Positions 1-8,127 of a stretch of 64,000 nt of DNA are shown piece after piece. Location of the stretch: NCBI GenBank assembly GCA_012269545.1, contig JAAXKB010000081.1:1-64000 (forward strand). The letters run 5' to 3'. The notes below the pieces were generated by a model. It made no database searches and was not told the DNA's origin. It saw only the letters and a list, made by a program, of their open reading frames with translations. The stretch's first letter is position 1. Each line of letters begins with the position of its first letter. Made by a program: the position numbers and the translations under genes. The stretch is from Gammaproteobacteria bacterium. GTDB taxonomy: Bacteria > Pseudomonadota > Gammaproteobacteria > Pseudomonadales > Azotimanducaceae.

Positions 1-762
1 TACAAGCAATCTCGAAGCGCGCCGGAGAAGGTGCGCAACCAGTTGCTTCGTTTGGTGAAACAACTGTTACCCGATGGCTATGACGTCGACAAACATTTCA
101 CCCCGCGCTACAACCCATGGGATCAGCGGCTCTGTTTGGTGCCTAACGGCGATTTATTCAAAGCGATCAGGAACGGCACCGTCGATGTGGTGACTGACGA
201 AATCGATACGGTTACAGAGCAGGGCATCCGCTTAAAGTCAGGAGTCGAGCTGTCTGCTGACATCATTGTGACGGCGACCGGCTTGAAGCTGGCGTTGCTT
301 GCCGACGTGCCTTTTACTGTTGACGGCGAAACGGTAGATTTTGCAAGTACCTACACCTACCAAGGTATGATGTATTCGGACGTCCCCAATTTGGTCAGCA
401 CCTTCGGTTACATCAACGCCTCTTGGACCCTGCGCGCCGATTTGACGTCCGAATGGGTCTGCCGCTTGCTTCAGCAAATGGATGTCAGTGGGGCAGACCG
501 CGTCGTGGCCCGCCTGCGTGAAGAAGATCAGGGGATGCAAACGTTGCCGTGGATTACAGATTTTCCCGCAGGCTATATGCAGCGCGTCATGCATTTGTTC
601 CCCAAGCAAGGCACCGGGCCATGGCGAAATACCCAAGACTATTCGCTCGATAAAAAAACGTTGCGCAAAGAACCTGTAACGAACAGCGCACTGGTCTTTT
701 CTGCCAGCAGCGATGATGTCGCAGACGTAGAGGAGCAAATGCCTGCTCAATCGGCTGGTTGA
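1..762 (+). CDS. Flavin-containing monooxygenase (Baeyer-Villiger type), C-terminal part
   Basis: The reading frame is open from base 1 (first codons read YKQSRSAPEK), so the gene starts before the window; 253 residues are visible. The segment with NPWDQRLCLVPNGDLF followed by DIIVTATGLKL is typical of class B FAD/NADPH monooxygenases (COG2072), which insert oxygen into ketones or oxidise N/S centres. The ATG element (residues about 91-93 of the visible part) belongs to the second dinucleotide-binding region. The FAD GxGxxG and the FxGxxxHxxxW fingerprint would lie upstream and cannot be checked. The substrate is unknown; nearby epoxide hydrolase, acyl-CoA dehydrogenase and SDR genes make a role in degradation of cyclic or aliphatic compounds plausible. 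Confidence 0.88.
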   Translation, partial: YKQSRSAPEKVRNQLLRLVKQLLPDGYDVDKHFTPRYNPWDQRLCLVPNGDLFKAIRNGTVDVVTDEIDTVTEQGIRLKSGVELSADIIVTATGLKLALLADVPFTVDGETVDFASTYTYQGMMYSDVPNLVSTFGYINASWTLRADLTSEWVCRLLQQMDVSGADRVVARLREEDQGMQTLPWITDFPAGYMQRVMHLFPKQGTGPWRNTQDYSLDKKTLRKEPVTNSALVFSASSDDVADVEEQMPAQSAG

Positions 763-822
763 AACGGCGCTGCCGTGGGCGCAGCTACCGAGGAAGCGGC
801 CCGGATCGTGGACGAGCGCGCG

Positions 823-2253
823 TTATGCCATCGTTGATTCGATATGTGATGACATGCGGCGAATTTTCGCCGCGTCGCCGCTGAGACTGCGCAGCCGAAA
901 GCCGACCATAACGGCAACGACAGCCAGCCCGGCCGTGATTCCAAGCCAATAGCCGTAGACACCCAAGGCCTCGTCGGTGAAAAAGCCGTTCGCTAAGAGA
1001 TAGCCCAAGGGCAGGGCCAGTACCCAGTATCCAACCAAACTGAACACCATGGGCAGGGTCGTATCCTTATAACCCCGAAGCGAACCGATCATCACGGCTT
1101 GCGTATCATCCACCAACTGATAAACCGCGATGAGCAGCAACAGTGCCGAGGCGAGTTGAATCACGTCAGTGTCGGTGGTGTATATCTGCACAAGGAAGAC
1201 GCGAAACACGACGAGTAGCAGGCTGACGATTAGCGCGTAGCCAATAGCGAATTTAAGCACTGCTCCCGCGGTAACTCTGGCAGCGAGTAAATCGTTGCTG
1301 CCCACCAAAAAACCTACACGAATACCCGCCGCTGCGCCCATGCCCATGGGGATTACATAGGTAAGCCAGTTCAGGTTGCCTGCAATACTGTGAGCAGCCA
1401 TGGGGATTACGCCAAGGGCAGCAATCAAAAAACTGACAACTGCAAACATCGCCATTTCCAAAAAGATGGCGATACCAATGGGTATGCCGAGTTTCAGTAT
1501 GGCTTTCATCAATTCCAGATCGGGCCAGCTGAATTCGGCAAAAACGTTTGTGGCCTTGAAGTAGCGCAGGCGAACGACGATCATCATCAGACCGAACTCT
1601 ACCCAAAAAACGATCGCCGTCGCCCAGCCGCAGCCCACTCCGCCTAATTCCGGCGCCCCCCAGTTGCCGTAAACAAAGGCGTAATTTAGCAAGGCATTCA
1701 AAGGGAGCACGCTACCTGCAATCAGCATAGGCGGCCGGGTGACGCCAAGTCCCTCAGAAGTATGGCGCAGCGCAACATAAAAAATAATGGGCGGGATACC
1801 CCAGCTAACCGCTAGAAGGTACTCGCTGGCGATCTGGGCGACCTCCGGGTCGATATCGATAAGCCCAAAGAATATTTCCGCATTCAGCAAAATAGATACG
1901 AGCAGCGTGCTGCTGACCAAACACAGCCACAACCCTTGGCGTATTTGTTTGCCGATTTCTTGGGTACGACCAGCGCCTCGCAGTTGTGACGTAATAGGCG
2001 ACAGCGCCATGGTGATACCTGTGAGCAGCATGAAACTCGGCCAAAGCACGTTGCCGGCCAGGGATACGCCGGCAAGGTCAACAGGGGAATAGCGCCCTGC
2101 CATCACGGTATCAACAAATCCAGTACCCATAATAAACAGCTGGGTCAAAATCATCGGCCAGCCGAGTATCAGTACGGGCGTGATTGCTGCTCGAAACGTT
2201 GGTCGGGTGCCTGATAGCGCTGTATTAGCTGACTTGATTCTGGGGTTCTGCAT
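823..2253 (-). CDS. MATE family efflux transporter
   Basis: 476 residues, about twelve hydrophobic segments in two halves, with the usual MATE opening (ILGWPMILTQLF, then GFVDTVMAGR around residues 44-53) and the second repeat starting near residue 250. The family exports cationic drugs, dyes and metabolites across the inner membrane using Na+ or H+ gradients. Length matches NorM-type proteins (450-480 aa). The chosen ATG has no purine-rich ribosome site; instead the leader just upstream reads CCTCCTG. The next in-frame Met lies inside the first membrane helix, so the start is kept. The gene is convergent with the monooxygenase ending at 762. Substrate not predictable. Confidence 0.93.
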   Translation of the reverse strand: MQNPRIKSANTALSGTRPTFRAAITPVLILGWPMILTQLFIMGTGFVDTVMAGRYSPVDLAGVSLAGNVLWPSFMLLTGITMALSPITSQLRGAGRTQEIGKQIRQGLWLCLVSSTLLVSILLNAEIFFGLIDIDPEVAQIASEYLLAVSWGIPPIIFYVALRHTSEGLGVTRPPMLIAGSVLPLNALLNYAFVYGNWGAPELGGVGCGWATAIVFWVEFGLMMIVVRLRYFKATNVFAEFSWPDLELMKAILKLGIPIGIAIFLEMAMFAVVSFLIAALGVIPMAAHSIAGNLNWLTYVIPMGMGAAAGIRVGFLVGSNDLLAARVTAGAVLKFAIGYALIVSLLLVVFRVFLVQIYTTDTDVIQLASALLLLIAVYQLVDDTQAVMIGSLRGYKDTTLPMVFSLVGYWVLALPLGYLLANGFFTDEALGVYGYWLGITAGLAVVAVMVGFRLRSLSGDAAKIRRMSSHIESTMA

Positions 2254-2346
2254 GGTGCAGGAGGATGCCCGTTCAGGCGTGAAAAGGAAGTGTGCGAAAA
2301 GACGGTAGCGAGAGAAATGCCAAGCAATTCAACCCGCCACCGAGCG

Positions 2347-2370
2347 GCTTGCCTGACTGTGCAGGCAAGC
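2347..2370 (-). terminator. Stem-loop downstream of acyl-CoA dehydrogenase
   Basis: A perfect 9-bp inverted repeat (GCTTGCCTG / CAGGCAAGC, 6-nt loop) lies 23 nt past the stop of the dehydrogenase gene on the - strand. There is no T-run after it on either strand, so it may be a 3'-end stabilising hairpin or a Rho-assisted end rather than a classic intrinsic terminator. Confidence 0.4.
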
Positions 2371-2393
2371 GCCGATCGCGCAGAGGTTTGGGG

Positions 2394-3572
2394 TTACTCA
2401 GGCAAGCCCAAGACGCGCTTGGCGATAATGTTGGCTTGGATTTCGTTGCTGCCACCGTAAATCGTAGTCGCCTTGGTGTGCAGCCACTCTTCAACCGTGG
2501 TTAGCTCTAAGTCGCTGAAACCATCGCCACTAGCCCCAAGTCCTTGGAAGCCCATCAACTCTCGCTTTAGTTCGGCACCGTCCTGTTGCAGCGCTGCGCC
2601 GTAAAGTTTGAAAATCGAGGTCGCCGCGCCGGGGGTGCCGGATTTGTTTTCCGCGTTTGCGCGCTGGGCGGTCAAACGAAAAGATGCCCGATTCATGTTC
2701 AGGGTCGTTACTTTGTCGCGTATTGCAGGATCACTGATGCGGCCTGAATCTTCGCCCACGTATTTTTTTGCAATTTCCGGCAGGCTGCTACCCGCTTCCG
2801 TTGGTCGTGCGCCTCCTGAGAGGCCGCCAATGCCGGAACGCTCAAACTGCAGCAATCGCTTGCCCACCGTCCAGCCTCGGTTCAGTTCACCCACCAAGTC
2901 GTCTTTGGATGCGACGGCATTATCCAAAAACGTCTCGCAGAAAGGCGAAGAACCGGAAATCAATCGGATCGGCTTGACGGTTACGCCAGGTTGATCCATT
3001 GGCAGAAGAACGAAGCTGATGCCATCGTGTTTGGGTGCGTCGAAGTCAGTCCGCACCAAGGCGAACATCCAGTCCGCCGTGTAGGCGCCAGAGGTCCAGA
3101 TTTTTTGGCCGCTGAGCAAATAGTGATCGCCTTGATCTTCAGCTCGGGTATTCAAGGCGGCCAGATCGGAGCCAGCATTCGGTTCGGAATAACCCTGACA
3201 CCACTGCAGTTCGCCGCGGATGATTTTGGGTAGGTGTCGTTCCTTTTGCGCCTGAGTACCGTACTCCAGAAGGGTCGGTCCAATCATTGTCATGCCCATG
3301 CCGGTGAGCGGCGTGCGGGCGTTGGCCTTGCCCATCTCTTCATACAAGACTTTTGCCAAATCGGCAGATAAACCGCCGCCGCCGAACTCTGTTGGCCATG
3401 TGGGTGCGGTAAATCCTTTTTCGGAACAACGCTCAAGCCAGAGAGCGACGTCGGGTTCCAGCTCAATCTTGGTGCTGCCGTTGGCCATTTGGCCCGGTCC
3501 CATGGCACCCGCCGGGCAGTTCTCCGCAATCCATGCGCTGACGTCACGTCGAAATTCGGATACTTCGCTCAT
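2394..3572 (-). CDS. Acyl-CoA dehydrogenase
   Basis: FAD-dependent alpha,beta-dehydrogenation of an acyl-CoA thioester, passing electrons to ETF. The three-domain ACAD pattern is visible: N-terminal helical domain, the middle-domain signature QGYSEPNAGSDLAAL followed by GQKIWTSGA, and the C-terminal YGGSNEIQANIIAKRVLG element. Length (392 aa) is normal. The frame can be extended by four residues to a TTG, but the ATG at 3572 has GGGG/AGGA just upstream and is preferred. It resembles the ACADs of steroid, terpenoid or branched-chain degradation more than short-chain FadE types, but that is impressionistic. It is divergent from the thioredoxin-fusion gene; about 90 bp between them must hold both promoters. 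Confidence 0.92.
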   Translation of the reverse strand: MSEVSEFRRDVSAWIAENCPAGAMGPGQMANGSTKIELEPDVALWLERCSEKGFTAPTWPTEFGGGGLSADLAKVLYEEMGKANARTPLTGMGMTMIGPTLLEYGTQAQKERHLPKIIRGELQWCQGYSEPNAGSDLAALNTRAEDQGDHYLLSGQKIWTSGAYTADWMFALVRTDFDAPKHDGISFVLLPMDQPGVTVKPIRLISGSSPFCETFLDNAVASKDDLVGELNRGWTVGKRLLQFERSGIGGLSGGARPTEAGSSLPEIAKKYVGEDSGRISDPAIRDKVTTLNMNRASFRLTAQRANAENKSGTPGAATSIFKLYGAALQQDGAELKRELMGFQGLGASGDGFSDLELTTVEEWLHTKATTIYGGSNEIQANIIAKRVLGLPE

Positions 3573-3665
3573 TCCTATCCCCAAAAATTTTGTTCGCGTA
3601 GAGATTACTCGGTATAGACTGTGAAACTCAACACGCTGTTGTTCACGCTTAACTGGGAGGGATAT

Positions 3666-5243
3666 ATGGTTTCGCTACCGGCATATCAGCTTGAAAATTT
3701 AGATGGGGACAGAGTATCGAGCCCGGTAGCGGAGCGAGCACTCGTTTGCTTCATCAAAGAAGACTGCCCAACTTGTAAAGAAGTGATGCCAGTATTAGCG
3801 GCCTTCTACGGTCACTTCGCCCACGAGATGCCTGTGCACGTTATCGGCCAAAACGAATCAGGCAATAAGGCACTTGCTGCTCAGTTCAATCCAGAATTTT
3901 CGATCTTGGATGACAGTGCGCTCGAGGTGTCCTTTGCCGCGGAAATCGAAACTGTGCCAACCATGCTGATGCTGGATGCCTCAGGTGCAGAAACTGCGCG
4001 TCTGGTGGGCTTTGTTAAAGCGGAATGGCAGACGCTTGCTGCTGACTTGAGCGCGGATCAGGGCTTGCGAGAGCTGGCTTTGGACTGGTCCGCGCTGCCG
4101 GACTGGCGTCCCGGTTGTGGTTCGCTGTCCGTTGACCCCGCCAATGAACCTAGGCTGCGTGCGTTAGCGGAGGGTAGTCCAATCCGTGCGCGCCGCATTG
4201 AGATTGGCAGCCAAGACGATGAAGTGGAATTTATGTTCGATAAGGGCTTCTCCGACGGTCTGCCCTTAGTACCGCCAACCCCGGAGCGGGTATTGGCCAT
4301 GCTGTCTGGCACGAAGCGGGATGCCCAGGAAGTGCTGGGCGAAATGGCGCCCAACATGGGCGAAGTGACCATCGAAAAAGTAGCGATCAATGCGGTCATG
4401 GCCGGCTGCAAACCGGAATACTTACCCGTTGTACTGGCCGCTGTTGAAGCGATTTTAACGGACGATTACAACATCCACGGAGTAATGGCGACGACCATGG
4501 GAGCGAGTCCGGTCATTGTCGTGAACGGTCCCATCCGACACCGCATCGGCATGAACATGGGACTGGGGGCTCTGGGTCAAGGCAATCGCGCTAATGCCAC
4601 CATTGGCCGCGCTGTGCGTTTGGTTGTTCGGAATGTTGGTGGCGCCAGACCCGGCGAAACCGAACGCTCGACCCTCGGCAATCCGATGAAATTCACCATG
4701 TGCTTTGCAGAATGGGAAGAGCGCAATCCTTGGTCGCCGCTGCATGTTGAGCGCGGCTTCAACGAAGAAGATTCGGTAGTGACGGTGTTCACGATGAGCA
4801 GTGGTCCGACGTTGATTGTTGATCAAGACTCTCGCACTGGATCGCAGCTGGCGGGAACACTCGGACAAGGTCTGCAGTCGGTGATGAGTCCAAAGGCCTA
4901 CTCCGCCACGGACTGTCTGTTGGTCGTGGTGCCTGAGCATGTGGATACGTTCATGCGGGACAACTACAGCAAGGAAAATATTCGTCAGCGAATTCAGCAA
5001 GTCAGCGCCCGCCCTTTGCGTGAACTGGTGGCCGATGAAAATTCCGCAACAGGACTAAAGCAAGCATCAGCGGCGCAAATGGACGAGGCCAGCCTAAATA
5101 AGCTGATGACAAAGTTCCGACGGGACGAGGACATCCACATTGTCGTTGCCGGCGGCGAAGCAGGTAAATTTTCCGGCGCGTTTCACGGATGGGTAACGGG
5201 CAGTGTAGGCTCCATACCGGTATCGCGTAAGATCGGTCACTAG
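3666..5243 (+). CDS. Thioredoxin-fold protein fused to a conserved domain of unknown function; partner of the UGSC selenoprotein
   Basis: 525 residues. The N-terminal ~150 residues look like a thioredoxin/peroxiredoxin fold: a CPTC redox motif at 34-37 after ALVCFIKED and a probable cis-proline loop (TVPTMLML). From about residue 188 a second domain begins (FSDGLPLVPPTPERV, AINAVMAGCKPEYLP, NGPIRHRIGMNMG, NATIGRAVRL, GGARPGE, LHVERGF), with cysteines at 248, 346 and 417. I recall stand-alone homologues of this domain as conserved hypotheticals, but no established reaction. ATG 3666 is chosen over a TTG-like extension at 3621 because GGGAGG lies 5 nt upstream. The UGSC selenoprotein follows after 77 bp in the same direction. 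Inference: the thioredoxin domain reduces the Sec-containing partner or the joined domain. No signal peptide is seen, so cytoplasmic. Confidence 0.75.
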   Translation: MVSLPAYQLENLDGDRVSSPVAERALVCFIKEDCPTCKEVMPVLAAFYGHFAHEMPVHVIGQNESGNKALAAQFNPEFSILDDSALEVSFAAEIETVPTMLMLDASGAETARLVGFVKAEWQTLAADLSADQGLRELALDWSALPDWRPGCGSLSVDPANEPRLRALAEGSPIRARRIEIGSQDDEVEFMFDKGFSDGLPLVPPTPERVLAMLSGTKRDAQEVLGEMAPNMGEVTIEKVAINAVMAGCKPEYLPVVLAAVEAILTDDYNIHGVMATTMGASPVIVVNGPIRHRIGMNMGLGALGQGNRANATIGRAVRLVVRNVGGARPGETERSTLGNPMKFTMCFAEWEERNPWSPLHVERGFNEEDSVVTVFTMSSGPTLIVDQDSRTGSQLAGTLGQGLQSVMSPKAYSATDCLLVVVPEHVDTFMRDNYSKENIRQRIQQVSARPLRELVADENSATGLKQASAAQMDEASLNKLMTKFRRDEDIHIVVAGGEAGKFSGAFHGWVTGSVGSIPVSRKIGH

Positions 5244-5320
5244 ACTAGAACAATTGAACCACACCAGCGCCGCAGAAGATCCGCGGACGTTGCAAGCAAG
5301 TGAAAAGAGGAGACGAAGTT

Positions 5321-5839
5321 ATGACAACAATAATGGACCCCACAGACGAGCGGGTACCGGTCACCCGGCAACTCACGCCGCGGCCCGACACCATCTCCGG
5401 CAGAGTGGCGCTACTGGATATTTCCAAGCCACGCGGCAGTGTGCTGTTAGACCAGCTGGAAGAGGTATTGGGCAAGCAGTTGCCCGGTGTCACTCTGACT
5501 CGCTATGCCAAGCCAACTTTCTCCAGACCTGCGCCAGCAGCTCTGCGCGAAGAAATTCACCAAAACAATGACTTCGTCATTGAAGCGCTGGCTGACTGAG
5601 GCTCTTGTACCACGTGCAGTTTGCATGACACGGTATGGTTTGAGATTCAGGGAACACCTGCGGTATCCATCGCTTCTTCCGAGTTCGTGACTGCGGCAAC
5701 GGCTCAGGCAGATGCGCTTGGTATGCCCGACGCGCATCGCGTCTTTGTTCAGCACCCGATTCAGGATGCGACGGATGCAGAAATGCATGAAAAAGCGGAC
5801 GCCATCATAAGCGACGTGATACGTGCACTGACCGCTTAG
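5321..5839 (+). CDS. UGSC-family selenoprotein (in-frame UGA read as selenocysteine)
   Basis: Two open frames in the same phase are separated only by TGA at 5597-5599. Read through, they give one 172-residue protein with Sec93-Gly-Ser-Cys96-Thr-Thr-Cys99, the hallmark of the UGSC (seleno)protein family known from marine metagenome selenoprotein surveys. The N-terminal half (RVALLDISKPRGSVLLDQL, YAKPTFSRPAP) and the post-Sec half (SLHDTVWFEIQGTPAVSI, ALGMPDAHRVFV) both carry family-type sequence, so a nonsense mutation is unlikely. ATG 5321 has AGAGGAG 9 nt upstream; a GTG at 5300 is the alternative. A SECIS-like hairpin follows the UGA. The catalytic reaction is not known; the Sec/Cys pair suggests redox or reductive-cleavage chemistry. 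Conventional gene calling will truncate it at residue 92 or split it. Confidence 0.88.
5606..5637 (+). promoter_or_regulatory. Bacterial SECIS-like hairpin directly after the UGA
   Basis: The RNA just 3' of the UGA (5597-5599) can fold as an upper 6-bp stem CGTGCA (5613-5618) with TGCATG (5622-5627, one G-U) closed by a GTT loop, and a lower stem 5606-5611 with 5632-5637 (two G-U pairs) separated by a small asymmetric internal loop. The loop begins 20 nt after the UGA. As I recall, the E. coli fdhF SECIS has a UGCA/UGCA stem with a GGUC loop at nearly the same distance, so both stem sequence and placement match what SelB recognises. Confidence 0.7.
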
Positions 5840-5876
5840 TCCTGTACCCGCGTTAACGCGAGGTGTAAAACGCCCG

Positions 5877-5905
5877 GACTCTGCCACGCTTCGGCGTGCA
5901 AAGTC
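5877..5905 (+). terminator. Stem-loop between selenoprotein and MFS genes
   Basis: CACGC (5885-5889), a TTCG tetraloop and GCGTG (5894-5898) form a stable hairpin that can be lengthened with GACT/AGTC at the base. It lies 37 nt past the selenoprotein stop and 27 nt before the MFS start. No T-run follows, so it may only partly reduce read-through or protect the upstream mRNA. Confidence 0.35.
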
Positions 5906-5932
5906 TGGGTTCCCCCATTTGGGAATCTTCTT

Positions 5933-7219
5933 TTGTCAGACATCCAAACCCGTTACGCCGGGCCGATCTTTTACGGCTACTATCTCGTCGGTGCTGCCTT
6001 CATCGCGCAGTTTATTTCGACTGGGATGTACAGCTACGTGCTTGGTTCTTTCATGGAACCTATGACCACAGAGCTGGACTGGAGCCGTGCAGATTTCACC
6101 CTCACTCGAACCATCGGTCAAATGGTGATGGCCTTCGTGGGAATCTTTATCGGATCTCGTGTCGATATCTACGGCGGAAGACCGATTATGCTCTGTGGCA
6201 GCATTCTGCTGGGTCTAATGCTGGCATTGACCAGTCAGGTGGAAACCCTATACCAATGGCTTATCTTGAACGGTGTGATGGTGACCATAGGCTGTGCCAT
6301 GCTCGGCAACTTGGTGGTGAATGTCACGCTGTCCAAGTGGTTTGTGGAACGGCGCGGCATCGTCATTTCTATTGCTGCCATGGGGGTTTCCTTTGGTGGT
6401 GTGGTACTCACTCCCTTGGCCACATGGCTGGTGGACACCATTGGTTGGCGCGACGCTTGGGTCTGGCTAGGCGTTGCTGCGACTACGTTGACGTTGCCGC
6501 TGGCGCTCATCATGCGCCGTGCACCAGAGGATCACGGTCTTCATCCAGATGGTTTTTCCGCAGAGCAAATTGCGCAAGGTCGTGGCGAGCGTGCGCGCTT
6601 GGAATTGGCTGCTTCCTTTAGTAGAAGAGAGGCGGTAAGAACCTTCTCGTTTTATGCCTTGGTAATCGCCTTCGGCTTTTTTTCCATAAACATTTTTGTT
6701 TTGCTCATTCATACGGTGCCTCTCCTCTCCGATGCCGGACTCACGCGTAACGAGGCTTCTTTTGCAATGCTAGTGGCCTCTGTTCCGGCGATGATCAGCA
6801 AGCCAGTTTGGGGTTATTGGATCGACCGCACGCCGCCGAAGCCCCTGGCGGCGGTGTCTGCGGCGGTGACGGGAGTCGCGTTGTTTTTGATCGTCTACGC
6901 TGCGGCGTCAAGCAGCCTGTTTTGGATCTATGCAGCCTACGCGGTACTGGGTTTGGGCTGGGGCGGCATGATCCCCATGCAGGAAGTGATCTGGGCATCG
7001 TTTTTTGGGCGCCGCTTTCTGGGTGCGATTCGCGGTGCCGCCATGCCCTATGCTTTGGCCTTAAGCGCCTTAGCACCTTGGTTGGTATCAATTTACCGAG
7101 ATACAATGGGAAGCTATGACGGGGCGTTGCTGATTGTGGCGACATTAAATGTCTTGTCTGGCGTGCTGATATTTTTTGCTCCGCCACCGAAAAAAAAGCA
7201 GCAAACATCGATTGAATGA
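5933..7219 (+). CDS. MFS transporter (monocarboxylate/oxalate-formate antiporter-like)
   Basis: 428 residues with about twelve membrane helices, a long cytoplasmic loop near residues 190-230 and a basic tail ending PPPKKKQQTSIE. Conserved MFS loop features appear after helix 2 (GSRVDIYGGRP) and in the second half (KPVWGYWIDRTPPKP). The opening YYLVGAAFIAQFISTG resembles the oxalate/formate antiporter and monocarboxylate porter branch. The start is a TTG at 5933 with GGGAA about 8 nt upstream; the next Met would remove the first helix. It lies 93 bp after the selenoprotein and 46 bp before the dioxygenase, so it may carry the substrate of this locus. Substrate is inferred only as a small organic anion. 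Confidence 0.9.
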   Translation: MSDIQTRYAGPIFYGYYLVGAAFIAQFISTGMYSYVLGSFMEPMTTELDWSRADFTLTRTIGQMVMAFVGIFIGSRVDIYGGRPIMLCGSILLGLMLALTSQVETLYQWLILNGVMVTIGCAMLGNLVVNVTLSKWFVERRGIVISIAAMGVSFGGVVLTPLATWLVDTIGWRDAWVWLGVAATTLTLPLALIMRRAPEDHGLHPDGFSAEQIAQGRGERARLELAASFSRREAVRTFSFYALVIAFGFFSINIFVLLIHTVPLLSDAGLTRNEASFAMLVASVPAMISKPVWGYWIDRTPPKPLAAVSAAVTGVALFLIVYAAASSSLFWIYAAYAVLGLGWGGMIPMQEVIWASFFGRRFLGAIRGAAMPYALALSALAPWLVSIYRDTMGSYDGALLIVATLNVLSGVLIFFAPPPKKKQQTSIE

Positions 7220-7265
7220 AATCATTGCTGTCGAGTAAGCCAGCAAAGAACAGGGGAACAGTTGT

Positions 7266-8105
7266 ATGAGCGGTGATTTGAAGATAACAAGCAAGGGCGC
7301 GCTGGGCGCATTGGTTGAGGGGGTAGATCTCACTCAAGTAACCCCTGAGCAAATGGGTGCGCTAGAGCAAGCCTTTGCGCAGCATGAAGTGCTGTTTTTT
7401 GAAAACCAGAGTCTCGCACCCGAAGCGCATCTTGCCTTTGCTGAGCGTTGGGGGGAGATCAATGTGAATCGCTTTTTCGCTCACGTAGAGGGCCACCCGG
7501 CCATCGCTCAGGTGGTGAAAGAGCCCGAGCAGCAAGGCAACATTGGCGGTTACTGGCATACGGACCATTCCTACGATCAAGTGCCCGCACTGGGGTCTAT
7601 GCTGTTAGCCAGAGAAGTGCCGCCAACGGGAGGCGATACTTTGTTCGCCTCTTGCACTCGGGCGTTTTCCACGTTGTCTGAGGGTATGCAGCAGATGCTT
7701 CTGACGTTGAGGGCCGTGCACTCATCCCGCCATGTGTTCGGAGCACAAGCCGAATACATGGATGCGATGGAGGGACGTTTGGGTAATGCAGAGGCGGCGA
7801 CTCAAGATGCGGTGCACCCAGTGGTTATTCGTCATCCGTTGTCCGGTAGACCGTCTCTGTATGTTAACCCCGGATTCACGCTGCGTTTCGACGGGTGGAC
7901 GGACAAAGAGTCTGCCCCCTTGCTCGACTTTTTATACCAACACATCGGACGCGCCGAGCACAGCATTCGGTACGAATGGAGTGAAGGCGCGCTGGCATTT
8001 TGGGACAACCGGGCAACGTGGCACTGGGCGGTCAACGACTATCAAGGCAGCCGCCGAGAGATGCACCGAGTCACCATTGAGGGTGTGGAACTCGGCGCAG
8101 CGTAA
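7266..8105 (+). CDS. TauD/TfdA-family Fe(II)/2-oxoglutarate dioxygenase
   Basis: 279 residues, the usual size for TauD/TfdA. The iron ligands are visible as His98-x-Asp100 (GGYWHTDHSY) and His253 (RATWHWAVNDY); Arg268, 15 residues on, matches the TauD 2-oxoglutarate-binding Arg spacing. These enzymes hydroxylate the carbon next to a sulfonate, ether or similar group so that it falls apart, using O2 and 2-oxoglutarate. AGGGGA precedes the ATG. It is the last gene of the + strand run starting with the thioredoxin fusion; its stop is 22 bp from the convergent epoxide hydrolase. The substrate cannot be deduced. Confidence 0.92.
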   Translation: MSGDLKITSKGALGALVEGVDLTQVTPEQMGALEQAFAQHEVLFFENQSLAPEAHLAFAERWGEINVNRFFAHVEGHPAIAQVVKEPEQQGNIGGYWHTDHSYDQVPALGSMLLAREVPPTGGDTLFASCTRAFSTLSEGMQQMLLTLRAVHSSRHVFGAQAEYMDAMEGRLGNAEAATQDAVHPVVIRHPLSGRPSLYVNPGFTLRFDGWTDKESAPLLDFLYQHIGRAEHSIRYEWSEGALAFWDNRATWHWAVNDYQGSRREMHRVTIEGVELGAA

Positions 8106-8127
8106 TCCCGGTTCGGTTGGTTCGCAT

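Noticed and set aside
5600-5839. Separate small gene (or pseudogene remnant) after a stop at 5597
   Set aside because: It is in the same phase as the upstream frame, encodes family sequence immediately after the TGA, and is explained as read-through of a Sec codon.
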